A model generated the notes under the pieces. That model was not told where the DNA came from. It saw only the letters and a list, made by a program, of their open reading frames with translations, and did no database searches. Made by a program: the position numbers and the translations under genes. DNA of 64,000 nucleotides from an uncultured Lachnospiraceae bacterium (GTDB lineage Bacteria; Bacillota; Clostridia; Lachnospirales; Lachnospiraceae): the NCBI GenBank assembly GCA_945919795.1, contig CAMEJJ010000013.1:18347-82346 (forward strand). Reading direction: 5' to 3'. Below are positions 16,551-25,080 of this stretch, in pieces. Within the stretch, counting starts at the first letter, position 1; each line of letters starts with the position of its first letter.

Positions 16551-17849
16551 ATGCTTATTATCGAAGGAGTGGAATTTGAAGAATTAAATAGTTCAATTAT
16601 GTTAAATGAAAAACCAAAACTATCGGTATGGTGCAATACATATAATCATTGCAAATACATTGAAGAATGTTTAGATAATATAATTAACCAAAAAACAAAT
16701 TTCTTAATTGAAATAATAGTTTTTGATGATGCTTCGACAGATGGAACACAAGAAATTATTAGAGATTATTGTAAGAAATATCCGTGTTTGATTCATGGAT
16801 TTTTGGCAAAAGATAATACATATAGTCGTTCGATAATTCATCAAGTGATGACTGAAATTCAACGTTGTTATTTGCGCGGAATATATGCAGCAATCTGTGA
16901 GGGTGACGATTATTGGTGCGATTCTAATAAATTACAAATGCAAGTCGACTATATGGATAATCATCCAAAATGCTTTTTAACTATGCACAATGCCCAGAGA
17001 ATTAATTATAGGACACAAGAAAAAGATTTAATGAAAGCATATGAATCATCACATACAATTGAGCCAGAAGAAATAATATGTCAAAGAAGTGGGATTTGGC
17101 CTACTGCATCCATGGTTGGGAAAAAGGAAGTTTTGTTGTGCGAACCGTTTTTTTTTGAGTGTGGAATTGGAGATTGGCCGATGCAGTTATATGCATGTTC
17201 TAAAGGAGAGGTTTTTTATTTTGATAAGGTTATGAGTGTGTATCGATATATGCATAAAGGCTCTTGGTCGGAAAGAATAATTAACAAATGTGTGTCTAGA
17301 ATTATTCATTCAATAAAGATGATTGATTTCTTGAAGAAATATGACGAATATACAGATAGAAAGTTTCATAATGCGCTTGTTTCTAGAATGAACGAATTCT
17401 ACTATGATATAATATCAAATAACAAAGCCGATAAGCATACTCAGGAACTTATCAGAATTTCAGATGTCGAGTCAAATTATAAATATCATTATTACTTCAT
17501 GAATAGCATTAGGTTGGACAGGCAAATTAATGATTACTATTTTTTAAGTGATACTATTCTTGAAATGATAAAGAAGAATGAAAAAATATATATTATGGGA
17601 AAAGGACATTTTTCCGATATATTAACAAAACAATTGAAAAATAATGGTATAGAAATAACGGGATATGTTATTTCTGATAATCAAATAAAGGAAGAAACAA
17701 CAGTTTTATATCTTAGCGAGTATAAAGCTCAAGTATTTAATTCACTCCTGTTAGTTGCTATTGGAGCTAGATATTATTTAGATGTTTTGGATAATATACA
17801 AAAGTTTAATATTAGTGACTACTGTTTCCCCTTTTTGATTGATGCATAA
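16551..17849 (+). CDS. Family 2 glycosyltransferase with C-terminal Rossmann-like domain
   Basis: 432 residues from ATG 16551, chosen because AGAGGA lies 6 bases upstream; the in-frame TTG 16536 and ATG 16545 are closer to or inside that site. The GT-A fold is shown by SVWCNTYNHCKYIEECLDN, IIVFDDASTDGTQEI, and the metal-binding stretch CEGDDYWCD near residue 120. About the last 95 residues (KIYIMGKGHFSDILTKQL onward) form the nucleotide-binding-like domain that recurs in this island. It overlaps the tail of the radical SAM gene region, which implies coupling. The donor and acceptor sugars are unknown. A hairpin (AATTGAAT/ATTCAATT) lies in the 109-base gap that follows. Confidence 0.85.
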   Translation: MLIIEGVEFEELNSSIMLNEKPKLSVWCNTYNHCKYIEECLDNIINQKTNFLIEIIVFDDASTDGTQEIIRDYCKKYPCLIHGFLAKDNTYSRSIIHQVMTEIQRCYLRGIYAAICEGDDYWCDSNKLQMQVDYMDNHPKCFLTMHNAQRINYRTQEKDLMKAYESSHTIEPEEIICQRSGIWPTASMVGKKEVLLCEPFFFECGIGDWPMQLYACSKGEVFYFDKVMSVYRYMHKGSWSERIINKCVSRIIHSIKMIDFLKKYDEYTDRKFHNALVSRMNEFYYDIISNNKADKHTQELIRISDVESNYKYHYYFMNSIRLDRQINDYYFLSDTILEMIKKNEKIYIMGKGHFSDILTKQLKNNGIEITGYVISDNQIKEETTVLYLSEYKAQVFNSLLLVAIGARYYLDVLDNIQKFNISDYCFPFLIDA

Positions 17850-17958
17850 TAGAATGATTTTGTTTGCAACAATTTTAATGAATTGAATGACAAATTCAAT
17901 TTGAAGTGGATGCTTTTTAATTATTAGAATTTGTATTGAATTAGTAAGGGAGAGAAAA

Positions 17959-19290
17959 ATGGATGGTGTAGCAGTTTCAGTAATATTACCTTCTTTAAAT
18001 GTTGCTCCTTATATTAGGGAATGCATGGAAAGCGTATTGAACCAAACATTAACAAATATTGAAATAATTTGTATAGATGCTGGTTCTACAGATGGGACGT
18101 GGGAGATTTTACAACAGTATTCTAATGAAGATGATCGAATTGTATTAGTTCATTCGGATATAAAAAGTTATGGGGCACAAGTAAATCAAGGTATAAAAAT
18201 TTCTAAGGGAAAATATATAGCAATTCTTGAAACTGATGATTATATTAGAAGGGATATGTATCAAATCTTATTTAATTTGGCAGAGCAAAAGTGTGTTGAG
18301 TATGTTAAAGGCGATTATACTAGATTTTGTACATTAAGAAGTGGGAATCGGATTTTTACAGATGCAAAACAATTTGGAAAAGATGAGAAACTTTATAATA
18401 CGATAATAAATCCGCACAAACAAGACTATCTGTATAAATCTGACTTTAATATATGGAGAGGAATTTATCTTGCAACATTTATAAAAGATAATAGAATATT
18501 TTTGACGGAGTCTTTGGGAGCTGCATATCAGGATATTGGTTTTATGGAGCAAGTGCTTATGCATGCAAAAACAGCCTGCTATATAGATGAATGTCTGTAT
18601 TTTTATAGGACGGACAGGGATGATGCTTCAACTTATTCGTTAAATGCATTGCGCAACACTTATGTGGAATTTAAATCTTTTTTTGAAAACAAAGTAAATT
18701 CATCATTAAAGGTATATAAAAGAGGATACTATCTTCATTTTGTTACATCATTTTTGACAGAGTATAAAAAAATACTTATAAAGACAAAATTTGATTATAC
18801 AGCACCTGAAATCGCAAATTATTATCCGTGGTTTAGGGATCAACTAAAAAATGCTTTGAGCAGTGGTTTCATTTCCCGAAGAGATTTTAGTGGGGATAGT
18901 TATGAGAAACTAGACCTTCTTCTTAGTAGTCCCTCAATCTTTGTAGATGAGATAAAGAATGAGCAAAAAAACAAAGAGGATTTTTTTGAAAGATTGAGAT
19001 CAAATGAGACAACAGAGGTTGTTATTTTTGGAGCAGGTTATTGGGGAAAGGAAATTTTGAAGCGTTTAGATGTATTCCAAAGTGTTCATGTTGTTGCATT
19101 TGCGGATAATGATAAAAATAAGATAGGTTCTAAGATTGCGGGAATTCAGGTAGATAGGCTTGATGAATGCATTAGACACTTCCCAGAGGCGATTTTTATT
19201 ATAACCAACGAAAGTCATTATATTGAAATGAAGAAACAGTTTGTTCAAGAAGGCGGAGATTCTGACAAGGTGATTTGCTTTTGGGAATAA
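17959..19290 (+). CDS. Family 2 glycosyltransferase with C-terminal Rossmann-like domain
   Basis: 443 residues. The GT-A signature begins at once (VSVILPSLNVAPYIRECMES), then IIRCI-type strand IEIICIDAGSTDGT, and the metal site LETDDYI near residue 95. The C-terminal 100 residues start TTEVVIFGAGYWGKEIL and end with a strand-helix pattern that matches the recurring Rossmann-like domain. The ATG is preceded by AAGGGAGAG. Sugar-transfer role in the cytoplasm, probably on flagellin or a lipid carrier (inference). AT-rich, as is the block around it. Confidence 0.87.
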   Translation: MDGVAVSVILPSLNVAPYIRECMESVLNQTLTNIEIICIDAGSTDGTWEILQQYSNEDDRIVLVHSDIKSYGAQVNQGIKISKGKYIAILETDDYIRRDMYQILFNLAEQKCVEYVKGDYTRFCTLRSGNRIFTDAKQFGKDEKLYNTIINPHKQDYLYKSDFNIWRGIYLATFIKDNRIFLTESLGAAYQDIGFMEQVLMHAKTACYIDECLYFYRTDRDDASTYSLNALRNTYVEFKSFFENKVNSSLKVYKRGYYLHFVTSFLTEYKKILIKTKFDYTAPEIANYYPWFRDQLKNALSSGFISRRDFSGDSYEKLDLLLSSPSIFVDEIKNEQKNKEDFFERLRSNETTEVVIFGAGYWGKEILKRLDVFQSVHVVAFADNDKNKIGSKIAGIQVDRLDECIRHFPEAIFIITNESHYIEMKKQFVQEGGDSDKVICFWE

Positions 19291-19315
19291 GTATTAAGAT
19301 GGGAAATATAGATGG

Positions 19316-20719
19316 ATGAAAAAGATAATTTTTTGGGGAACAGGCAATATGGGGAAACTCATGTTGCTTTTTTGGAAAAAACAGGGATATTCTCCTGATT
19401 TCTTTTGCTCTAACGATGAGACTATGTGGGGAAAAGAAATTGACGGAGTTCCAATAATAGCACCTGAAGAAATAAAACAATATGATAAAGTGGATATATA
19501 TATAACATGCTATGCTATAAAAGAAATAAAGAGACAGTTGTTTCAAATGGGGGTATCATCAGAAAATATAGTAATGGCGGTGAATATGTATTCTCGTGAT
19601 TTAATTTTTCATATAGCAGATGAACTTTATAAAAATTATGAAATTGCAGAAAAAAATAGAACGCAAGGATGTTATATTGATTTAAATTGTGGAATGGTAT
19701 TAGGAGGCGTTGAAAGGTGGTGTTATACAATTGCTGATGATTTCAAAAAGAATGGCATAAATGGAGTGTACATTGTTCCCGACGAGAGACCTATGAAAAT
19801 TGTGAATGCTACATATAATATGATTCGTCCTTCTGAGAAAGCGGAAAAGTGTTTAATTAATGAATGCATGAAAATCTTTTTACGGGGAGAGTTTTCTACC
19901 ATAATTTGCAATTTTCCCTTTGAAATATTTGTTGCAGCATGTTTGGCAAAAAGAAAGTGTGGTAACAAGATAAAATTGATAGCAGTTATACATAATGATG
20001 AAAAAATATATTATGATGTATACTGCAAATTTGAGAAAGAGATAGATCTTTGTCTTGTGATAAGTAATAAGATTATGGAAACAATGATTGATAAAGGGTT
20101 TCCTAGTAAAAAATTGCAAATGCTTTATTGGAATATTCCATTGGAAAAAGTTAGTAATAGATGCTATAGTTCGGCAAATGCTCCAATCAGATTAGGGTAC
20201 GCAGGAAGAATTACGTTGCTACAAAAGAGAATAGATTTGCTCCTTGAACTGGCTATAAAATTAAAGCAAAGAAAAATTAATTTTAGACTTGATATTGCAG
20301 GTCGAGGTGACTATGAAGAAGAATTGAAGATGCAGCTAGATGTTAATGATTTAACGGAAAATGTTCGATTGTGGGGATATGTTAAACATGAGGAGATTTA
20401 TGATTTTTGGAGAAAACAGGATATATGTATAAGTTGTTCTGATTATGAAGGACATAGCATTTCGCAATCAGAGGCAATGGCTTGTGGAGCGGTTCCGGTT
20501 ATTATGAATACATCTGGAGCAGAAGATGATGTGAAGCAAGGGATAAATGGTTTTATTGTGGAATCGGGAAATGTAGATTCTATGGTGGATGTTATTGAAG
20601 AGATTTCAGAGAAACGTCATCTTCTTAAAAAAATGGGGGATGAATGTATAAATATAATAAATAGAAGAAATGAGCAAATGACATTTTCCGAATATTGGGA
20701 ACCAGTGTTGGAAGTTTAG
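19316..20719 (+). CDS. Family 4 glycosyltransferase with N-terminal Rossmann-like domain
   Basis: 467 residues. Residues 1-95 are the recurring Rossmann-like domain (MKKIIFWGTGNMGKLMLL). From about 115 a GT-B glycosyltransferase follows, with GGVERWCYTIADDF, the C-terminal half YAGRITLLQKRIDLL, and the catalytic donor-binding stretch SDYEGHSISQSEAMACG, the E-x7-E pattern of family GT4. The domain order is reversed relative to the two GT2 genes upstream, where the same domain is C-terminal. A 25-base gap separates it from the preceding gene, and the next gene follows at 10 bases. Confidence 0.88.
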   Translation: MKKIIFWGTGNMGKLMLLFWKKQGYSPDFFCSNDETMWGKEIDGVPIIAPEEIKQYDKVDIYITCYAIKEIKRQLFQMGVSSENIVMAVNMYSRDLIFHIADELYKNYEIAEKNRTQGCYIDLNCGMVLGGVERWCYTIADDFKKNGINGVYIVPDERPMKIVNATYNMIRPSEKAEKCLINECMKIFLRGEFSTIICNFPFEIFVAACLAKRKCGNKIKLIAVIHNDEKIYYDVYCKFEKEIDLCLVISNKIMETMIDKGFPSKKLQMLYWNIPLEKVSNRCYSSANAPIRLGYAGRITLLQKRIDLLLELAIKLKQRKINFRLDIAGRGDYEEELKMQLDVNDLTENVRLWGYVKHEEIYDFWRKQDICISCSDYEGHSISQSEAMACGAVPVIMNTSGAEDDVKQGINGFIVESGNVDSMVDVIEEISEKRHLLKKMGDECINIINRRNEQMTFSEYWEPVLEV

Positions 20720-20729
20720 AGGTATATAA

Positions 20730-22868
20730 ATGTATAATCAGGATGAATATATATATAACGAATTTATTAATAATTTTAGTGATACTAAAGAACCTATGGC
20801 TATATATGGGATAGGTATTGCTACCAGAAATCTAGTTAGTAGAATACCAGAATATAATATTGTTGGATTAATGGACGGAAAGAGAAAGACTGGTACAATT
20901 TGGGACAAAGCAATAATAGATACCTGCGATGTTGTTGAGTTGGGAGTAAAGAAAATAGTAATTATTGCACGACCGGCAGTTATAGGTGTGATATATCATA
21001 GGATTTCTTCTTTCGCGAAAGAAAATCATATTTTAGTTATGGATGTTCACGGAAGAGATTTATCAGAAGAGTTTAAACTAAGAGAATATGATATACCCTA
21101 TTATCATAAAAGTTGGAATGATTTGAAAGCAGAATGTGACAAACACGCAATTGTCACTTTTGATATTTTTGATACGCTTCTGGTTCGTAAAACTATGCAA
21201 CCAAAGGATGTTTTTGACTTAGTAGAACGGAAAATGAAAAAAGAAGATTCATATATCGAATTATTTTCTGAGATAAGAAAAAGAGCAGAGGAAAGCTGGT
21301 ATGATAGAGATGTTAATCCAACAATATATCAAATTTATGATGAAATACAAAGGTTAACAGGGATAAGCGATAGGACAAAAGAACAATATCTGAAAATGGA
21401 ATTAGATACGGAATTTCAAGTGATTGAACCTAGAAAAAGTATGTTGAAATTCTATAATTCGATCAAAGGAAATAAAGAGATTTATTTGATTTCAGATATG
21501 TATTTACCCAAGTCTTTTTTGGATGAGATTTTGAAAGAATGTGGATATGAAGGTTATGTGGATATTTATGTTTCCTGTGAATACAATTGTTCGAAACAAA
21601 ATGGACTGTTTCAAGAGTTTTTAAAGGTTGATCCAATGAGAAAAGATGCTATACATATTGGTGATAATTCCGTGGCAGATGGAGAATGCGCTCGTAATGC
21701 AGGAATTGAAACCTTTGAGATTATGAGTGAGAAGGAGATGCTTGAAAACTCTGTTTATAATGTTGTCTTAGAAAAAGAATGTACATTAATGGATCGTATT
21801 GCGATAGGACTCTTTTGTTGGAAGGCATTTGATGATCCTTTTACTTTCTGTGGTACAAAAGGAAAACTTAAACTTGATAATCATAAAAAAATTGCATATT
21901 TATTTGTTGCGCCCGAAATTCTTTATTTTGTTTGTTGGTTAATGAAGAGTATTATTACACAAGGATGTAACTACGTTCTATATCCATCTAGAGATGCTTA
22001 CATTCTTGAAAAAATTTGCAACATAGTTAAAGAAGAGCAGAAATCAGATCTATATCCAGATGGAAAATATATTTATACATCTCGTCGATCTATGTTTGCT
22101 GCATCAGTTTTTGATAAAAAAGATATTGACTATGTTTCTACATTTGAATACTATGGGTCGATGAACGAATTGTTTGAAGAACGTTTTAATTTAAAAATTG
22201 ATGAAATAAAAAATGAAGCATTAAATGATGAAAAGATACAAGAGATAGTCTCAAAGTATAAAGAAGATATATTATCTATTTGTCAAAAAGAAAGAACAAA
22301 TTACCGTAAATATCTTAAAGAAATTGGAGTGCTTCAGTATAAACATTTGGCTTTTATAGATTTTGTTGCTGCGGGAACGATTCAAAATGGACTGAGAAAG
22401 ATTATACCAGAAAATGATTTAGTAGGATTTTATTTTTTGAAACGAAATACGGGTAATGATGAATTGGAGAATGAATTAAAAGTAAAATCATTTTATGAAC
22501 CGTTGGGAGATTTTCAATTAGAGGCAAATATTTATAGATTCTATCTATTTTTTGAAATGATACTGACGTCGCCGGAACCAACATTTAACTGTATAGAAGA
22601 CAATGGGAAACCTTGTTTCGAAGAGGAAGTGAGGGACAATCTTCATATGAAAGTCGTTGGGGAAATGCAAGGAGAGATTATGACGTATGCGAGAGATATT
22701 TCTGCTATTTGTCCTGAGCTTTTAGATGAAGAGGTGAATAGGGATTTTTCGGATCAATTAGTAGGATTTATGGGAAAGGAATTTTCAGAAATTGCAAGTG
22801 AAGAGGTCATTTCTCTTGTATTAACAGATAAATTTCTTTCGACAAAACATAATATTTTTGACAGATGA
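20730..22868 (+). CDS. HAD-superfamily protein (COG5610 type) with N-terminal Rossmann-like domain
   Basis: 712 residues. Residues 20-110 form the recurring domain (EPMAIYGIGIATRNLV). A HAD hydrolase-like domain follows with motif I FDIFDTLL (Asp145 and Asp148), motif II LISDMYLPKSF and motif IV HIGDNSVADG, so the catalytic aspartates are present. The remaining 330 residues (from about 360) have no family I can name; they resemble the long C-terminal part of predicted HAD proteins found in glycan clusters. It may be a phosphatase or, by analogy with such clusters, a bifunctional glycan enzyme (inference). It ends the AT-rich block; about 297 bases without a convincing gene follow. Confidence 0.78.
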   Translation: MYNQDEYIYNEFINNFSDTKEPMAIYGIGIATRNLVSRIPEYNIVGLMDGKRKTGTIWDKAIIDTCDVVELGVKKIVIIARPAVIGVIYHRISSFAKENHILVMDVHGRDLSEEFKLREYDIPYYHKSWNDLKAECDKHAIVTFDIFDTLLVRKTMQPKDVFDLVERKMKKEDSYIELFSEIRKRAEESWYDRDVNPTIYQIYDEIQRLTGISDRTKEQYLKMELDTEFQVIEPRKSMLKFYNSIKGNKEIYLISDMYLPKSFLDEILKECGYEGYVDIYVSCEYNCSKQNGLFQEFLKVDPMRKDAIHIGDNSVADGECARNAGIETFEIMSEKEMLENSVYNVVLEKECTLMDRIAIGLFCWKAFDDPFTFCGTKGKLKLDNHKKIAYLFVAPEILYFVCWLMKSIITQGCNYVLYPSRDAYILEKICNIVKEEQKSDLYPDGKYIYTSRRSMFAASVFDKKDIDYVSTFEYYGSMNELFEERFNLKIDEIKNEALNDEKIQEIVSKYKEDILSICQKERTNYRKYLKEIGVLQYKHLAFIDFVAAGTIQNGLRKIIPENDLVGFYFLKRNTGNDELENELKVKSFYEPLGDFQLEANIYRFYLFFEMILTSPEPTFNCIEDNGKPCFEEEVRDNLHMKVVGEMQGEIMTYARDISAICPELLDEEVNRDFSDQLVGFMGKEFSEIASEEVISLVLTDKFLSTKHNIFDR

Positions 22869-23165
22869 AATTAGAAATAGTGCTAGTATGAGTGAGCGGA
22901 AAATGAATTACGAAAAGTAACTGACCAGGGTACATTTGTGCTTTGTTTACTCAAAATAAACGTCACCCTTTTTCTGACCATTGACAGGAAGGCCAGAAAA
23001 AGTCGTTGGCGATATGCAGGATTTTAGTGTTTCGGTCGTATGTTTCCTGCGCAATGCTTCCCTTTGCGGTAGAAATTATAATGTTCAACATCATATCAAG
23101 GGGAAAACACACTCTGCCATTGAATTTAGAGATAGTAAATTATGAGGAAAAAATAATGGCGTCAG
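22869..23165. other. Gene-free junction segment with terminator-like hairpins
   Basis: No convincing gene. A 67-codon plus-strand frame at 23006-23209 has no ribosome site and overlaps the end of the FkbM gene, so I do not call it. GTTTA/TAAAC, inside an outer GGGT/ACCC pairing and followed by CACCCTTTTT (22928-22977), may terminate the block. Base composition changes here from very AT-rich to the average of the flanks, so it may be a recombination scar. Confidence 0.4.
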
Positions 23166-24227
23166 TTATGAAACTACAGCGTATAAAACGGTCTCTGCAA
23201 CTGAATTAGAGTGGTGCCGAATGTATAATTTATATTCCGGTACAAGTGATTTAATAAGTAAGGGAATCTCGGTCATGTCTTTTGGCTTATGATAAATGCA
23301 GATGGCCAACTTGGGCTTGCATCTTTGAATAGTTTGTCTAGCGCCTTTTAGAGATTCTAATTCTGCACCTTCAACGTCCATTTTGATGAAAGTGACCCGA
23401 TCCTGTGGATCAATGGTTTCGTCAATGGAAATGGTTTCTATGCTAACTTGACCATCATCAGTAATACGTGAAGAACCATCGGAAGATGCCATAAAGGATA
23501 ATGTGGCTTTTTGACTCCAGGTTCCGTAAGGAAAGACTTTTACGATGGTTTTTGGTAATTGCGCTGCATTTTGCAGACATTGTTGATAGTTTTGTGGGTC
23601 GGGCTCATAAGCATATACCTTCTGTAGGTTGGGACAATTTTTGCTCAAAAGTATGGAAGTTCCTAAATTAAGGCATCCAGCATCTACAAATATTTCATTT
23701 TCTTCATAATGAATAAAGTCAGGATTAAAGTATTGTCCAGGATCAATCGTAATCATACATTCATCAAGACTAAAAATACGGTTTTGGTCTACGTTGTTTT
23801 TGGAGAGAAACTGACGGATGGAAGAAAGGCCTCTGCGGGTACTGATTACAATGCTGACATTCTTATTCTGAACCAATTCTTCAGGACTGATAACAGGATA
23901 ACCGTGAATTCCGTTTTTTTGTTTGTTGGTATCTCTGTCACAAAATCCAATAAATCGCCTGTCGTGTTCAAAGTAGTGTAGCTTTTCGATGCCATCACTG
24001 CCTGCACCATATAAGATGACAGGATGGTCTTGTGGAAGTGAAGAAATAAGATTCAAGGTTTTTTTGTGTTGTTCTTCTACCAGTTCGGGGACAGATTTGT
24101 CGATGATGCGCTTTAGGTAGACAAAATCCTCTGTGATCAAATAGTTTAACCGATTCATGTAAATAAATCTGGATTCTTCATCTTCTAGTAATTGATAAAC
24201 ATTGTGAGCTGCTTGCAGGAAATGCAT
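23166..24227 (-). CDS. FkbM-family methyltransferase with Rossmann-like domain
   Basis: 353 residues on the minus strand. Residues of about 65-150 are the recurring Rossmann-like domain (HPVILYGAGSDGIEKL). The C-terminal half is a SAM-dependent FkbM methyltransferase: IFVDAGCLNLGTSILL (motif I), VYAYEPDPQNYQQC, and VTFIKMDVEGAELESLKGA, the FkbM signature. Such enzymes often O-methylate sugars in glycan clusters, which suits its place here. It is reversed relative to the genes on both sides and lies with the toxin-antitoxin remnant, so it probably arrived or was inverted as a unit. The stop overlaps nothing on the plus strand that I would call. Confidence 0.87.
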   Translation of the reverse strand: MHFLQAAHNVYQLLEDEESRFIYMNRLNYLITEDFVYLKRIIDKSVPELVEEQHKKTLNLISSLPQDHPVILYGAGSDGIEKLHYFEHDRRFIGFCDRDTNKQKNGIHGYPVISPEELVQNKNVSIVISTRRGLSSIRQFLSKNNVDQNRIFSLDECMITIDPGQYFNPDFIHYEENEIFVDAGCLNLGTSILLSKNCPNLQKVYAYEPDPQNYQQCLQNAAQLPKTIVKVFPYGTWSQKATLSFMASSDGSSRITDDGQVSIETISIDETIDPQDRVTFIKMDVEGAELESLKGARQTIQRCKPKLAICIYHKPKDMTEIPLLIKSLVPEYKLYIRHHSNSVAETVLYAVVS

Positions 24228-24328
24228 ATTATATATCCTTTCTATAGAAACGAAAATAGAATGCGAAGGTTCATTTTTGTGAAAAGTCTATCATAATTTA
24301 TTTGGAGATTCAAGTAATCCAGTTATTA

Positions 24329-24643
24329 TCATAATTTCACGATTTCTAAATCATACCCCAGTGCGTTTAGCAAGCTGCAAAAAAATTTCAATGATGGGCT
24401 ATTTCCCTTTTTTTCAAGCCGGGAAATAGCCTGTTGTTTATTACCGGTAAGATTTGCCAGTTCGCTTTGTGAGATTTTTTGATTTTTTCTTATGGAAACA
24501 AGTTCGTCAATGAGTATTTTTTCTCGATTTTCAGCATAAAGAGTTGGTGCAGGCATATTGGGGCGTTGAGATAAAGGAACTTGCTTTTTTTCTATTTCAA
24601 TTGCTTCCAATAATCCTTTTTCTAAATTCTCGTAGAGACTCAT
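24329..24643 (-). CDS. higA: XRE-type antitoxin, HigA-like
   Basis: 104 residues with a C-terminal helix-turn-helix (SIRKNQKISQSELANLTG, then QQAISRLEKKGNSPSL), the layout of HigA-type antitoxins of the toxin-first operons. The start lies 2 bases after the toxin-like gene stop, and its GGAGG ribosome site sits inside that gene's last codons. It should bind the operon's own promoter, where TGATGT/ACATCA dyads lie (24894-24921). Because the toxin seems disabled, it may now act only as a repressor. Confidence 0.82.
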   Translation of the reverse strand: MSLYENLEKGLLEAIEIEKKQVPLSQRPNMPAPTLYAENREKILIDELVSIRKNQKISQSELANLTGNKQQAISRLEKKGNSPSLKFFCSLLNALGYDLEIVKL

Positions 24644-24645
24644 GG

Positions 24646-24858
24646 CTATTCCTCCTTCAAAATTTGAACTAACTTTTTAAGCATTTTATCTTCAACAGGA
24701 ATCCTGATTTTTCTTAGTCTACCGGTACCGGAAATAGTATCTCCTGTCTTGGGATTTTTTAATAAAATATTTTCTAACATACATAAATCATCATCGGATA
24801 ATCCGAGAGCATGCCATTTTGCTGTGAAAGAGGGGACTTCTTTAAAGGTTCTGTTCAT
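24646..24858 (-). pseudogene. higB: RelE/HigB-like toxin with probable in-frame internal deletion
   Basis: 70 residues. The first 58 follow the N-terminal half of RelE/HigB toxins of this type (RTFKEVPSFTAKWHALGLS, then NPKTGDTISGTGRLRKIRI). The last 12 (MLKKLVQILKEE) look like the usual extreme C-terminus. Full-length relatives are about 110 residues, and between these parts carry the segment with KSGGxRVIY and IYLLTAYAK, which holds the catalytic basic residues. That segment is missing here while the frame is intact, so an internal deletion of about 40 codons is the simplest reading. The comparison rests on my memory of the family. AGGATAA precedes the ATG. The antitoxin gene follows directly. 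Confidence 0.6.
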
Positions 24859-24893
24859 TGTTATATTATCCTTTTTTTAGAATACAACAAATT

Positions 24894-24972
24894 TGATGTA
24901 ATTTCAAGCGATATAACATCATAATTAAAATTTTTTGAATTTTACCAGTTGAAAAAATGACCGAATGGTCAG
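24894..24972. promoter_or_regulatory. Dyad symmetries upstream of the toxin-antitoxin pair
   Basis: TGATGT (24894-24899) and ACATCA (24916-24921) form an inverted repeat, and TGACC-GAAT-GGTCA (24959-24972) is a second one. Their place just upstream of the minus-strand pair fits operators for the HTH antitoxin. They could also affect the divergent gene at 25081. Confidence 0.45.
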
Positions 24973-25080
24973 AAGTTAAGAAAATATAGAATTTTCAGAT
25001 AAATACATTATAGTGTAGAGATGTTTGGATTTCAAGAAAAATAAATTGTTTTTCAGTAATTAAAATGGTAGCATTAGTAT

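Noticed and set aside
23006..23209. 67-residue plus-strand frame in the junction segment
   Set aside because: No ribosome site, overlaps the end of the FkbM gene, and resembles no family.
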